This document shows positions 18,963 to 28,561 of a DNA stretch of 64,000 nt, one piece after another. The translations under genes and the position numbers were made by a program. The notes beneath the pieces are model-generated. The model was given only the letters and a program-made list of their open reading frames with translations, had not been told where the DNA came from and did no database searches. This stretch comes from CAWEWH01 sp963812775 (GTDB lineage: Bacteria; Pseudomonadota; Alphaproteobacteria; Rhizobiales; Beijerinckiaceae), in the NCBI GenBank assembly GCA_963812775.1, contig CAWEWH010000006.1:116807-180806 (forward strand), in the 5' to 3' direction. The first letter of the stretch is position 1; each line of letters begins with the position of its first letter.

Positions 18963-20290
18963 GCGCTGCCGGACCAGGCGCCCTGTGCCGCCTCGCGCCG
19001 GCCATGGGGCAGCCGCGAGGCCAGGATCTTGTCGATCCGCCGCCCGTCGAGGTCGATCACCTCGAAGCGCCAGCCATACGTATCGAGGGTCTCGCCGGTT
19101 TGGGGCAGGCGATGAAGGCGCGACAGCACGAAGCCCGCCACGGTCTGGTAGTCGCGGCCCTCGGACGGCAAAGCGAGGCCGAGATGATCGGCCATCTCGT
19201 CGACCGGCAGGTGGCCGGCGAGCAGCCACGAGCCGTCCTCGCGGCGCAGAGCCGTGGGCTCGTGCTCGTCCACGTCCGCCCGGAAGGCGCCGGCGATGGC
19301 TTCCATGATGTCGGCTGGCGTCACGAGGCCCTCGAAGTGCCCGTACTCGTCGTAGATCATCGCCATGGGAACGTCGGCGGCGCGCAACACCGGCAACACG
19401 TCGAGCGCGTCGGCATTGTCCTGGATGATCGGCGCCTGCCGCACGTGGCTGCGCACCTCGAAGGGCTTGCCGGCGAGCTGGGCGGCGAGAAGCTCGCGGA
19501 CCTGCACGACCCCCGCCATCTCGTCGATGACGCCGTCGCCGGCGGGCAGGCGCGAATGCTGCGTGTTGATCAGCGTCTGCCGGATCTCGTCGTCGCTGGC
19601 CGCGAGATTGATCCAGTCGACCTCCGTGCGCGGCGTCATGACGCCGCGCACCGGCCGGTCGCCAAGACGCATGACGCCGGAGATCATGCGCCGTTCGTCG
19701 GCCTCCAGCACACCGGCGCTCTCGGCTTCGGCGATCAGCGTCCTGATCTCCTCTTCCGTCACGCGCTCGTCGGAGGAGCGGCGCTGGCCGAGCAGGGCCA
19801 GAACCGCCCTGCCCGACACATCGAGCAGCCAGACCAGCGGCCGCCCCACGCTCGCCAGCATGGTCATGGCCGGCGCCACCTTGACGGCGATGGCTTCGGG
19901 ATTCTTGAGCGCGATCTGCTTCGGCACCAGCTCGCCGATGATCAGCGACGCATAGGTGATGGCCGCCACGACGATGCCGACGCCGAGCCAATCGGCGACG
20001 CTGGCCGGAATCCCCCATTCGGTCAGCCAGTCGCCGAGACGGACGCCGAGCGTGGCGCCCGAAAAGGCGCCCGACAGCACGCCGACCAGCGTGATGCCGA
20101 TCTGCACCGTGGACAGGAAGCGGCCGGGATCGGACGCGAGCGTCAGCGCCCGGCGCGAGCCGGTGATGCCGCGGTCGGCCATGGTCTTGAGCCGGGCCGG
20201 CCGCGACGACACGACCGCAAGCTCCGACATGGCCAGCAGACCGTTGACGACGATGAGGCAGGCGACGACGGCGAGCTCGAGAAACAGCAT
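18959..20290 (-). CDS. CNNM/CorC-family (HlyC/CorC) transporter-associated protein
   Basis: 443 residues from the ATG at 20290; the longer frame to 20347 is not needed. The N-terminal DUF21/CNNM membrane domain contains ELAVVSSRPARL and IGELVPKQIALKNPE. Two CBS domains follow (VRGVMTPRTEVDW ... HSRLPAGDG; PVLRAADVPMAMIYDEYGHFEG), then the CorC_HlyC C-terminal domain with DYQTVAGFVL. Related proteins take part in magnesium or other cation efflux. Its stop overlaps the start of the WecA-like gene, which suggests coordinated translation without an obvious functional link. Confidence 0.93.
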   Translation of the reverse strand: MLFLELAVVACLIVVNGLLAMSELAVVSSRPARLKTMADRGITGSRRALTLASDPGRFLSTVQIGITLVGVLSGAFSGATLGVRLGDWLTEWGIPASVADWLGVGIVVAAITYASLIIGELVPKQIALKNPEAIAVKVAPAMTMLASVGRPLVWLLDVSGRAVLALLGQRRSSDERVTEEEIRTLIAEAESAGVLEADERRMISGVMRLGDRPVRGVMTPRTEVDWINLAASDDEIRQTLINTQHSRLPAGDGVIDEMAGVVQVRELLAAQLAGKPFEVRSHVRQAPIIQDNADALDVLPVLRAADVPMAMIYDEYGHFEGLVTPADIMEAIAGAFRADVDEHEPTALRREDGSWLLAGHLPVDEMADHLGLALPSEGRDYQTVAGFVLSRLHRLPQTGETLDTYGWRFEVIDLDGRRIDKILASRLPHGRREAAQGAWSGSA

Positions 20291-20425
20291 GGCCGATACA
20301 TAGCATCGACCGCGGGGCCGGCGCGAACGAAACCCGAAATCGGTCAATTTTCAACGACTTGCGGCCATGCGTGGACGCCGCCCGCCGCGCCCCTGAGTCG
20401 CGCCGTCGCCGTGGCGGGCTTCCGG

Positions 20426-21424
20426 TCAGGCGCGCCGCGCCGATGCCTCGGGCTGCGCCAGTGCCTCGGGATTGAGGACGCGCACCGGCTTGCCGGAGAG
20501 CCAGGCCGCCACGTCCTCGGCGCAGCGCTCATAGAAGACGCGGTAATTGTCCTCGGTGACGTAGCCGAGATGCGGCGACAGGACGGAGCGCGGCAGCCGC
20601 CGCATCGGGTCGTCGGCCGGCAGGGGCTCGGTGTCGAAGACGTCGAGGCCGGCGCCGCGGATCTTCCCCGTCTCGAGGGCTTGCCGCAGCGCCGCGCTGT
20701 CGACGATGGGGCCGCGCGACGTGTTGACCAGGAAGGCGCTCGGCTTCATGGCGGCGATCTCGTTCACGCCGACGAGGCCACGGGTGCGCTCGCTCAGGAT
20801 CAAGTGGATCGAGATGAAGTCGGCGGTCGCGAACAGCTCCTCCTTGCCGACGTGCTGCACACCGACGGCGGCGCAACGCTCTGCCGTCAGGTTCTGGCTC
20901 CAGGCGATGACGTGCATGCCGAATGCCAGCGCGATCTTGGCGACGCGCTCGCCGAGCCGGCCGAGCCCAAGGACCCCGAAGGTCTTGCCATGGAGCTCCG
21001 TTCCCAGCGGCAGCTGCCAGCCGCCCTCGCGCACCGAACGATCGTGCGCCGGGATGCCGCGCGCGGTGGCGAGAATGAGCGCCCAGGTCAGCTCGACGGT
21101 GGAGATGCTGTAAGGGCCGCCGCCGTCGGTGCCGGACACCACGACGCCCTGGTCGGTGGCCGCCTTGAGGTCGATGGCAGCATTGCGCATGCCGGTGGTG
21201 ACGATGAGCTTCAGGTTGGGAAGCCGCTCGAGCAAGGCGCGCGGGAACGGCGTGCGCTCGCGCATGACGACGAGGATGTCGAACGGAGCGAGCCGCGCCG
21301 CCACCTTGTCAGGATCGGCGACGTGATCGTCGAAGACGGTGATGTCGGCCTTGGCGCTGACCGCCGACCAGTCGGCGAGTTTGAGCGCCACGTTCTGATA
21401 GTCGTCGAGGATGGCAAGACGCAT
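20426..21424 (-). CDS. D-2-hydroxyacid dehydrogenase, NAD(P)-dependent
   Basis: 332 residues from the ATG at 21424 (GGAAAGG upstream). The NAD-binding motif is GVLGLGRLGERVAK; the catalytic Arg is in VNTSRGPIVD, the Glu in GLDVFDTEPLP and the His in LSPHLGYVT, all in family order. It reduces a 2-keto acid or oxidises a D-2-hydroxyacid in the cytoplasm; substrates in this branch include phosphoglycerate- and glyoxylate-like acids, and the exact one is unknown. It is flanked by the CNNM gene and the TetR-RND operon with no overlap. Confidence 0.94.
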   Translation of the reverse strand: MRLAILDDYQNVALKLADWSAVSAKADITVFDDHVADPDKVAARLAPFDILVVMRERTPFPRALLERLPNLKLIVTTGMRNAAIDLKAATDQGVVVSGTDGGGPYSISTVELTWALILATARGIPAHDRSVREGGWQLPLGTELHGKTFGVLGLGRLGERVAKIALAFGMHVIAWSQNLTAERCAAVGVQHVGKEELFATADFISIHLILSERTRGLVGVNEIAAMKPSAFLVNTSRGPIVDSAALRQALETGKIRGAGLDVFDTEPLPADDPMRRLPRSVLSPHLGYVTEDNYRVFYERCAEDVAAWLSGKPVRVLNPEALAQPEASARRA

Positions 21425-21495
21425 GACGGACCTTTCCACATCGCCGTCGACCGGCGGGGGCAGAATAGGCCGTGAGCGCGGAAAAGCGAGAGGCG

Positions 21496-22140
21496 TCAGC
21501 CCGTCGGGGCGGAGGGCGCGCGGTGGCCGAGGCCGGCGAGCACGAAGTCGATCATCTGGGGAAGCGACGGCCCCGGCATGTCGGCGCACTGGGCGATGAG
21601 CACCGGATTGAAGAAACGGGCCATGGCCATGCAGGTGCAGCCCGCCGCAACGGCCACGTCATCGACCTCGAACTCGCCCCTGGCAGCACCATCGCCGATG
21701 ACCCGGCCGATCTCGGCGGTGATGCTCTCGACGTGGATCTGGCAGGCGTTCCATTTCTCGGTCATCGCCACATAGACCATCTCGTGGATCTTCTCGTCGC
21801 CGACGAAACGCTCGGCGTTCATGTGATGCACGGTGGTCATCAATTCGCGCAGCCGCTCGGCCGCCGGCAGCGGCTTGCGGGCGATGGCAGCGGCTGCCCC
21901 CTCGACTTCGGCCATCAAGTTGCGCGCCACCGTCTCGATGATGGCGCGCTTCGAATCGAAGAAACGGTAGACGTTCGCCGGGCTCATCCTGAGCGCCTTG
22001 GCTATGTCGGCGACCGTCGTCTTGGTATAGCCGATCTGCCGAAACAGCCGTTCCGCCGTCTCGAGGATCTGGCCGCGGGTGTCGACTTCGAGGACCTGGC
22101 TCATCGCGTCAGAGCTAGGCCGAATGTCGGTCAGGGTCAA
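21496..22140 (-). CDS. TetR-family regulator of the adjacent efflux operon
   Basis: 214 residues from a TTG at 22140, chosen because AGGAG lies seven bases upstream; an ATG at 22104 lacks a site. The N-terminal HTH reads GQILETAERLFRQIGYTKTTVADIAKALRMSPANVYRFF, the TetR pattern, here quoted by position ~22-60. The C-terminal half is the ligand/dimer domain. It follows the RND pump gene by 12 bases, so it is the third gene of the operon and probably represses it through the dyad at 26446-26467. Confidence 0.92.
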   Translation of the reverse strand: MTLTDIRPSSDAMSQVLEVDTRGQILETAERLFRQIGYTKTTVADIAKALRMSPANVYRFFDSKRAIIETVARNLMAEVEGAAAAIARKPLPAAERLRELMTTVHHMNAERFVGDEKIHEMVYVAMTEKWNACQIHVESITAEIGRVIGDGAARGEFEVDDVAVAAGCTCMAMARFFNPVLIAQCADMPGPSLPQMIDFVLAGLGHRAPSAPTG

Positions 22141-22152
22141 TTCGGCGCTCCT

Positions 22153-25100
22153 TCATGCGGCCAGGGGATGAGTTTTCGCATGCGGCTCCGGCTCGAGCTC
22201 AGGCGTGCCGGCGTCGACCGGCGGCGCGTCGAGGCTCTTGCGGAACCACAGGGCGTAGAGGCCCGGCAGGAACAGCAGGGTCAGGAAGGTCGCCACGAAC
22301 AGGCCGCCCATGATGGTGATGGCCATGGGACCCCAGAAGGCGGAGCGCGACAGCGGCAGCATGGCGAGGATGGCGGCGAGCGCCGTCAGGATGACGGGGC
22401 GGGCGCGCCTGACCGTCGCCTCGACGATGGCCTCGCGCCGGCTCATGCCGGAGGACACGTCGGTCTCGATCTGATCGACCAGGATGACGGCGTTGCGCAT
22501 GATCATGCCGGCAAGCGCGATAAGACCGAGCAGCGCCACGAAGCCGAAGGGCTGGTTCGTGACATTGAGGGCGAGGGAAGCGCCGACAATGCCGAGGGGC
22601 GCGGTGAGGAACACCAGCGCCAGGCGCGAGAAGCTCTGCAGCTGCACCATCAGGATGGTCAGCATGATCAGGGCCATCAGCGGAAACAGCGCGTTGATCG
22701 AGTCGTTGCCCTTCTGCGATTCCTCGATGGCGCCGCCGATCTCCAGCCGGTAGCCCGGCTCGAGGCGGTCGCGGATGTCCTTCAGCTTCGGCCAGATGGC
22801 GTTGGTCACGTCAGGCGCCTGGACGCCGTCGACCACGTCGGCCCTCACGGTGATGGACATGTCGCGGTTGCGCCGCCACAGAATGGCTTCCTCGTGGCCG
22901 TACTCGACCCGCGCCACCTGCGCGACCGGCACCGCCATGCCGTTGCGCGACACGATGGTGAGATCGGCGAGGCGGCCGAGGTCGAGGCGCTCGGCTTTGA
23001 CGGCGCGAGCCACCACGTCCACCTTGACGGTGCCGTCGCGGACAGTGGTGACGGGCACGCCCGAGACCAGCATGCGCAGCGCCTGCGCCACGTCCTGCGG
23101 CGTGAGACCGAGCGCCCGCGCCCGCTCCTGGTCGACCACCAGCTTCACGTCCGGGGCCTGCTCGTTCCAGTCGAGATGCGGATCGATGACCTTGTCGTTG
23201 GCGCGCATCACCTCGCGCACCCGATAGGCGGTCTCGCGCACCTTGGCGGGATCGATGCCGACGACGCGGAACTGCACCGGGAAACCGACCGGCGGGCCGA
23301 AATTGAAGCGGTCGACGCGCACGCGCGCTTCCGACAGCGCGCCGTCGGCCACTGCCTTCTCGATCCTCGCCTTGATGCGCTCGCGCGCCGCCACATCCTT
23401 GGACAGGATGACGATCTCGGCGAAGGCCTCGTTGGGCAGTTGCGGATTGAGGCCCAGCCAGAAGCGCGGCGAGCCTTTGCCGACATAGGCCGTGTAGGTC
23501 GATATGTCGGCGTCGTCCTTGATCAGCGCCTCGGCCTTCTTGACGGTGTCGAGCGTCACGCCGATGCCGGTGCCTTCCGGCAGCCGCATCTGGAAGAACA
23601 ATTCCGGGCGTTCCGAGAGCGGGAAAAACTGCTGCTGCACGCGGCCGAAGCCAACGACCGCAAGCACGAAGACGGCGAGGGTCGCGAGCACCACCTTGCC
23701 GCGATGCGCCACGCACCACTGCACGACGCGGCGCAAGCCGCGATAGACGCGGGTCTCGTAGATGGCGTGCGGGTCGTGCGCGGCGGCCGCCTTGACGCGG
23801 GCCGGCAGGAGCTTGACCCCGAGATAGGGCGTGAAAACGACGGCGACGAACCAGGACGCCAGGAGCGCGATGGCCACGACCCAGAAGATGCCGCCGGCAT
23901 ATTCGCCGACCGAAGAATTGGCAAAGCCGATGGGCAGGAAGCCGGCGGCCGTGACCAGCGTGCCGGTCAGCATCGGGAAGGCGGTGGAATCCCACGCGAA
24001 GGATGCGGCCTTCACGCGGTCGTAGCCCTGCTCCATCTTCACCACCATCATCTCGGCCGCGATGATGGCGTCGTCGACCAGGAGGCCCAGCGCGATGATG
24101 AGGGCGCCGAGCGTTATGCGTTGCAGGTCGATGCCCATGGCACTCATGACCACGAAGACGATGGCCAAGACGAGCGGCACCGACAGCGCCACGACGATGC
24201 CGGTGCGCCAGCCGAGCGACAGGAAGCTCACGACGAGGACGATGATCAGCGCCTCGGCGAAGGAGCGCGTGAACTCGCCCATGGCATGCTGGACGACGGC
24301 GGGCTGGTCGGCGACCTGCTCGATGTCGATGCCGCGCGGCAGCGAAGCGGTGAACTCGGCAACAGCCTTCCTCACATCCTCGCCGAGCGCCTCGATGTTG
24401 GCGCCCTTGGCCATGACGACGCCGAGACCGACTGCGGCCTTGCCGCGCTGGCGCACGAGATAGTCCGAGGGATCCTCGAAGCCGCGGGTGACGGTGGCGA
24501 TGTCACCCAGCCGGAAGACACGCCCGCCGGCCTCGACAGGGGTCTCGGCGACGGCCTTTTCGCCGTCAAGCGCGCCCGAGACGCGCAGCGGCACGCGCTG
24601 GGCGCCGGTCTCCACCGTGCCGGCCCAGACGACGGCGTTCTGCTTGGCAAGCGAATCGAAGATCGCCTGCAGGCTGACGCCGAGGGTTGCGAGCTTGGCG
24701 TGCGAGAACTCGACGAAGATCTTCTCCTCCTGCTCGCCATAGAGATTGACCTTGGTGACGTTGGCCACCTTGGTGAGCCGCTGGCGCAGGCCATCGGCGA
24801 TCTTCTTGAGCCGGGCGTAGTCGGCGCCCTCGCCGGTCACCATGTAGAGAATGGAATCAACGTCGCCGTATTCGTCATTGACGGCCGGACCGACGAGGCC
24901 GGCGGGAAGATCGCCACGGATGTCGTCGAGCTTCTTGCGCAGTTGGTAGAAGAGCTGCGGCACTTCCTTGGCCGGCGTGTCGTCCCTGAAGATGACCTGC
25001 ATGGCCGCGAAGGAGGGCTTCGTGTAGGTCTGCACGCGGTCGAAATATGCGAGCTCCTGCAGCTTCTTCTCGATCACGTCGCTGACCTGGCTCTGCATCT

Positions 25101-25281
25101 CGCTCGCCGTGGCGCCTGGCCACATGGTCGTGATGATGGCGACCTTGATGGTGAACGACGGGTCTTCGGCCCGACCGAGACGCTGGAAGCCGATCGTCCC
25201 GGCAATCGCGAATGCGGCGATGAAGAACAGCGTCAGGGCCGGGTGGGCAACCGCCCAGGCGGAGAGATTGAAGCGGCGCAT
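22153..25281 (-). CDS. RND-family efflux pump inner-membrane transporter
   Basis: 1042 residues, the normal length. Twelve membrane segments are expected; the first begins ALTLFFIAAFAIAG. The proton-relay region is seen as ALGLLVDDAIIAAEMM in TM4, and two porter domains frame it. The second half repeats the fold, with GLIALAGMIMRNAVILVDQIE. It belongs to the HAE/AcrB superfamily, in a branch often paired with a single lipoprotein MFP. It expels a hydrophobic or metal compound with the adjacent fusion protein and an outer-membrane channel not encoded here. Confidence 0.95.
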   Translation of the reverse strand: MRRFNLSAWAVAHPALTLFFIAAFAIAGTIGFQRLGRAEDPSFTIKVAIITTMWPGATASEMQSQVSDVIEKKLQELAYFDRVQTYTKPSFAAMQVIFRDDTPAKEVPQLFYQLRKKLDDIRGDLPAGLVGPAVNDEYGDVDSILYMVTGEGADYARLKKIADGLRQRLTKVANVTKVNLYGEQEEKIFVEFSHAKLATLGVSLQAIFDSLAKQNAVVWAGTVETGAQRVPLRVSGALDGEKAVAETPVEAGGRVFRLGDIATVTRGFEDPSDYLVRQRGKAAVGLGVVMAKGANIEALGEDVRKAVAEFTASLPRGIDIEQVADQPAVVQHAMGEFTRSFAEALIIVLVVSFLSLGWRTGIVVALSVPLVLAIVFVVMSAMGIDLQRITLGALIIALGLLVDDAIIAAEMMVVKMEQGYDRVKAASFAWDSTAFPMLTGTLVTAAGFLPIGFANSSVGEYAGGIFWVVAIALLASWFVAVVFTPYLGVKLLPARVKAAAAHDPHAIYETRVYRGLRRVVQWCVAHRGKVVLATLAVFVLAVVGFGRVQQQFFPLSERPELFFQMRLPEGTGIGVTLDTVKKAEALIKDDADISTYTAYVGKGSPRFWLGLNPQLPNEAFAEIVILSKDVAARERIKARIEKAVADGALSEARVRVDRFNFGPPVGFPVQFRVVGIDPAKVRETAYRVREVMRANDKVIDPHLDWNEQAPDVKLVVDQERARALGLTPQDVAQALRMLVSGVPVTTVRDGTVKVDVVARAVKAERLDLGRLADLTIVSRNGMAVPVAQVARVEYGHEEAILWRRNRDMSITVRADVVDGVQAPDVTNAIWPKLKDIRDRLEPGYRLEIGGAIEESQKGNDSINALFPLMALIMLTILMVQLQSFSRLALVFLTAPLGIVGASLALNVTNQPFGFVALLGLIALAGMIMRNAVILVDQIETDVSSGMSRREAIVEATVRRARPVILTALAAILAMLPLSRSAFWGPMAITIMGGLFVATFLTLLFLPGLYALWFRKSLDAPPVDAGTPELEPEPHAKTHPLAA

Positions 25282-25296
25282 GGGAGCACTCGTTGC

Positions 25297-26403
25297 TTAG
25301 AATGCGAGGGTCTCGACGATCCGCACCCGCTGGGCGGGATCGAGCTTCTGGGTGCCGAGCGCCACGACCTTGTCGCCGTCGGCGACGCCGCCGCTGACGA
25401 GCACGTCGCGTGCCTCGTAGGCCTTGACGGTAATGGGCTGCAGGCGCAGCGCGCCCGTCTCGCCGTCGACGACATAGAGGGCGGGGCCCGAGCCCTGGTT
25501 GAAAAGGGCCGACAGCGGCACCTTGGCGACCCGCTCGGCACCGGTCTGCACCAGCGCCACGGTGGCGGTCATGCCGAGTTGCGCCTCGTCGCAGCCTTGC
25601 TCGAGCGAGAATTTGGCGAGGTAGGTGCGCGTCGCGACGTCGGCGGTCGGCGCAAGCTCGCGCAGCTTGGCGGTGTAGCGGCGATCAGGCGCCGACCACA
25701 GCACGACGCTCGCGGTGGCCGTCTTGGCGCGCAACAGCAGCGCCTCGGGGACCGCCACCACCACCTCCTTCTCGCCCGACCGGGCGATGCGGATGGCGCC
25801 CTGCCCGGCCGCGACGACCTGGCCCGGCTCGACGAGGGCCGCGGTGACGACGCCGGCCGCATCCGCGACAAGCGTCGCATAGGAGAGGCTGTTGCGGGTA
25901 AGCTCGACGGAACGCTCGGCACGCGCCAGACGGCCACGCGCCTCTTCGGCCGCGGCGCGCGCCTGGTCGAGCACCGCATCGGTCGACCAGCCTTGCTTGC
26001 GCAGGTCGACGGCGCGGCGCTCGGCTGCGTGCGCCTGCGACAGCGTCGCCGTCGCCGCGCCCCTCTCGGCTTCGGCTTGCTCGGCCTGCAACTTCAGGTC
26101 GGTTTCATCGAGGATGGCCAGCGCCTGCCCGGGCCGCACCGCCTCGCCAACCTCGACGAGGCGACGCGCCACCTTACCGGCGACGCGGAAACCAAAGTCG
26201 GTCTCGATGCGGGGCTTTACGGTGCCGACCAGCGTCCGCTCGACGGTGAGGGGCTCATAGCGCACCTCGGCCACCAGAACCGGGCGGTCAGCCTTGGCGT
26301 TCTCGGCGGGCGCCGGGTTGCAGGCCGCAAGGGCGAGGGCCGAAAGGCCCAGAAGCAGCCCCGCAATGCGCTTTTGGCCGATTCGCCGCCGATCCGTTGT
26401 CAT
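25297..26403 (-). CDS. RND efflux membrane fusion protein (lipoprotein)
   Basis: 368 residues from the ATG at 26403, supported by GGGAGA seven bases upstream; the ATG at 26418 overlaps that site. The N-terminus carries a lipobox, ALALAAC, so the mature protein is likely a lipid-anchored periplasmic adaptor. Lipoyl/barrel halves (TVKPRIETDFGFRVAGKV; ATLVADAAGVVTAALVEPGQVV) flank an alpha-hairpin rich in Ala, Glu and Arg. It bridges the pump to an outer-membrane channel. First gene of the operon, 15 bases before the pump gene. Confidence 0.94.
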   Translation of the reverse strand: MTTDRRRIGQKRIAGLLLGLSALALAACNPAPAENAKADRPVLVAEVRYEPLTVERTLVGTVKPRIETDFGFRVAGKVARRLVEVGEAVRPGQALAILDETDLKLQAEQAEAERGAATATLSQAHAAERRAVDLRKQGWSTDAVLDQARAAAEEARGRLARAERSVELTRNSLSYATLVADAAGVVTAALVEPGQVVAAGQGAIRIARSGEKEVVVAVPEALLLRAKTATASVVLWSAPDRRYTAKLRELAPTADVATRTYLAKFSLEQGCDEAQLGMTATVALVQTGAERVAKVPLSALFNQGSGPALYVVDGETGALRLQPITVKAYEARDVLVSGGVADGDKVVALGTQKLDPAQRVRIVETLAF

Positions 26404-26430
26404 GAACTGGTCTCCCATTGGTTGGGAGAC

Positions 26431-26458
26431 ATGATAGGTGACGTGTGACGATTGTCAA
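26431..26458 (-). promoter_or_regulatory. promoter of the RND efflux operon
   Basis: On the minus strand TTGACA (26458-26453) and TATCAT (26436-26431) are 16 bases apart, giving a start about 20 bases before the fusion-protein ATG. Confidence 0.6.
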
Positions 26459-26467
26459 ATATCGTCA
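26446..26467. promoter_or_regulatory. dyad over the -35 box, candidate TetR operator
   Basis: TGACGAT and ATCGTCA are perfect inverted half-sites 8 bases apart, overlapping the -35 element. Repression by the TetR protein encoded third in the operon is inferred. Confidence 0.5.
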
Positions 26468-26643
26468 ACACACATTTATCATTAAAACTTTCAGGGGCTT
26501 AAGCGGGGAAATGGTTCTGCAACCCCAAAAAGGAAGGTCGAAGGCCAATCTTCATGTGCGCCAGCGCACATGAAGACGTGGCCGGCTCCCTTTGTTGCTG
26601 CGCCTCCCCCCGCGGGCTAAAGAGCCCATCGAGGGGACGCTCC

Positions 26644-27987
26644 ATGCGCATCGCGATGATCGGCAGCGGCTATGTGGGCCTCGTTTCGGGCGCCTGCTTC
26701 GCCGACTTCGGGCATCTCGTCGTCTGCGTCGACAAGGATGCGGGCAAGATCGCGGCGCTGAAGCGCGGCGAGATGCCGATCTACGAGCCGGGCCTGCCGG
26801 AGCTCGTGGCCGCCAACGCACGCCAGGGGCGCCTTGCCTTCTCGACCGAGCTTGCGCCCGCCGTGCGCGAGGCGGACGCGGTGTTCATCGCCGTCGGCAC
26901 GCCGTCGCGGCGCGGCGACGGTCACGCCGACCTCTCCTATGTCTACCAGGCGGCGCGCGAGATCGGTGCCGCGCTGGACCGCTTCACCGTCGTGGTCACC
27001 AAGTCGACGGTGCCGGTAGGCACCGGCGACGAGGTAGAGCGCATCCTGTCCGAGACGCGGCCCGATGCCGATTTCGCCGTCGTGTCGAACCCGGAATTTC
27101 TGCGCGAAGGCGCCGCCATCGCCGACTTCAAGCGCCCCGACCGCATCGTCATCGGCGGCGAGGACGAGCGCGCCCGCCAGGTCATGACGGAGCTCTATCG
27201 TCCGCTCTATCTGAACCAGGCGCCGCTGCTGATGACCGACCGGCGCACGGCCGAGCTGATCAAATATGCCGGCAATGCCTTCCTAGCCATGAAGGTCACC
27301 TTCATCAACGAGATCGCCGACCTCTGCGAGCAAGTCGGCGCCGACGTGCAGCAGGTCGCCCGCGGCATCGGCCTCGACAACCGCATCGGCGGCAAGTTCC
27401 TGCATGCCGGCCCCGGCTATGGCGGCTCCTGCTTCCCCAAGGACACCGTGGCGCTGATCAAGACGGCACAGGATTATGGTACGCCGGTGCGCATCGTCGA
27501 GACGGTGGTTGCGGTGAACGACCAGCGCAAGCGCGCCATGGGCCGCAAGATCATCGCCGCCTGCGGCGGCAGTGTGCGCGGCAAGACCATCGCGCTGCTC
27601 GGGCTCACTTTCAAGCCGAACACGGACGACATGCGCGAGGCGCCCTCGATCGCCATCGTGGCGGCGCTGCAGGACGCGGGAGCGCGCGTGCGCGCCTACG
27701 ATCCAGAAGGCATGGCGCAGGCCAAGGGGCTCCTCGACAACGTCACCTACTGCGCCGACGCCTACGACTGCGCGACCGGTGCCGATGCCCTCGCCATCGT
27801 GACCGAATGGGACGCCTTCAGGGCGCTCGACCTTGAGGAGATCAAGACGCGGATCAGGACGCCGATCATCATCGACCTGCGCAACATCTATCGCCGCGAC
27901 GAGGTCGAGCGGTATGGCTTCGTCTATGTCGGCGTTGGCCGATCCCTCGGCGCCGATCCGGCGCGGCTCGGAGCGGCGGCGGAGTAG
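26644..27987 (+). CDS. ugd: UDP-glucose 6-dehydrogenase
   Basis: 447 residues from the ATG at 26644; the open frame upstream lacks family similarity. NAD-binding GSGYVGLVSGA starts the protein; the catalytic Cys lies in GPGYGGSCFPKDT; FKPNTDDMREAPS opens the UDP-binding domain. It oxidises UDP-glucose to UDP-glucuronate with two NAD+. The epimerase-like gene at 28562-29572 can convert the product to UDP-galacturonate, a precursor of lipid A or surface polysaccharide in many rhizobia. The Nudix gene lies between, on the opposite strand. Confidence 0.96.
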   Translation: MRIAMIGSGYVGLVSGACFADFGHLVVCVDKDAGKIAALKRGEMPIYEPGLPELVAANARQGRLAFSTELAPAVREADAVFIAVGTPSRRGDGHADLSYVYQAAREIGAALDRFTVVVTKSTVPVGTGDEVERILSETRPDADFAVVSNPEFLREGAAIADFKRPDRIVIGGEDERARQVMTELYRPLYLNQAPLLMTDRRTAELIKYAGNAFLAMKVTFINEIADLCEQVGADVQQVARGIGLDNRIGGKFLHAGPGYGGSCFPKDTVALIKTAQDYGTPVRIVETVVAVNDQRKRAMGRKIIAACGGSVRGKTIALLGLTFKPNTDDMREAPSIAIVAALQDAGARVRAYDPEGMAQAKGLLDNVTYCADAYDCATGADALAIVTEWDAFRALDLEEIKTRIRTPIIIDLRNIYRRDEVERYGFVYVGVGRSLGADPARLGAAAE

Positions 27988-27992
27988 GCGGA

Positions 27993-28559
27993 TCAGGCCC
28001 CAAACAGCTCCGGCTTTCTGAGCCGCAGCGCCTGCACCAGCGCCAGCGTCTTCAGATCGGCGATCTCGCCCGCCGCACATTGCCGCCAGAGCTCGGCAAG
28101 CGGCATCTCGACGATCTCGATATTCTCATGCTCGCTTGCGAGGCCGCCGCCCGGGCCGATCCGGTCGCGCGCGCTGAACGGCGCCAGATAGAGCGTCATG
28201 CGCTCGGTGGCGGCGCCCGGCATGGTCCAGACCGTGGCGACGTGGTCGAGCGTTCGCAACGCAACTCCCACCTCCTCCACCGCCTCGCGGCGCGCGCATG
28301 CTGCCGGATCGGCGCCTTCGATCAAGCCGGCCGGCGCCTCGAGCAATGCGTCGCCGCCCCCCGCAAAGAGGACGGGGACGCGAAGCTGCCTCACCAGGAG
28401 CGCCACGCGCCGCTCGGGATCATAGGGCAGCATCGCGACGGCGGAGCCGTGGTCCTCGACCTCGCGGCGCACTTCCGCGCCATCGGCGAGCTTGACGGTC
28501 AGGATGAGGAACCTCGCCCAGCCATCGTGGATCGTCTCGACCTGCAGGATTTCCGCCAT
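27993..28559 (-). CDS. Nudix hydrolase (ADP-ribose pyrophosphatase-like)
   Basis: 188 residues. The Nudix box is complete (GX5EX7REUXEEXGU): GLIEGADPAACARREAVEEVG with the metal-binding REAVEEV. Upstream LLEAPAG and downstream PGAATERMTLYLA resemble the ADP-ribose/GDP-mannose pyrophosphatase branch. It hydrolyses a nucleoside diphosphate linked to another moiety. It ends six bases from the ugd stop on the other strand and starts three bases before the epimerase gene end, so it may share the epimerase transcript and act on nucleotide sugars. Confidence 0.92.
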   Translation of the reverse strand: MAEILQVETIHDGWARFLILTVKLADGAEVRREVEDHGSAVAMLPYDPERRVALLVRQLRVPVLFAGGGDALLEAPAGLIEGADPAACARREAVEEVGVALRTLDHVATVWTMPGAATERMTLYLAPFSARDRIGPGGGLASEHENIEIVEMPLAELWRQCAAGEIADLKTLALVQALRLRKPELFGA

Positions 28560-28561
28560 TT

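Noticed and set aside
21472..26448. 1658-codon plus-strand frame
   Set aside because: It lies opposite the TetR, RND and fusion-protein genes, which have clear motifs and starts; long antisense frames are expected in GC-rich DNA.
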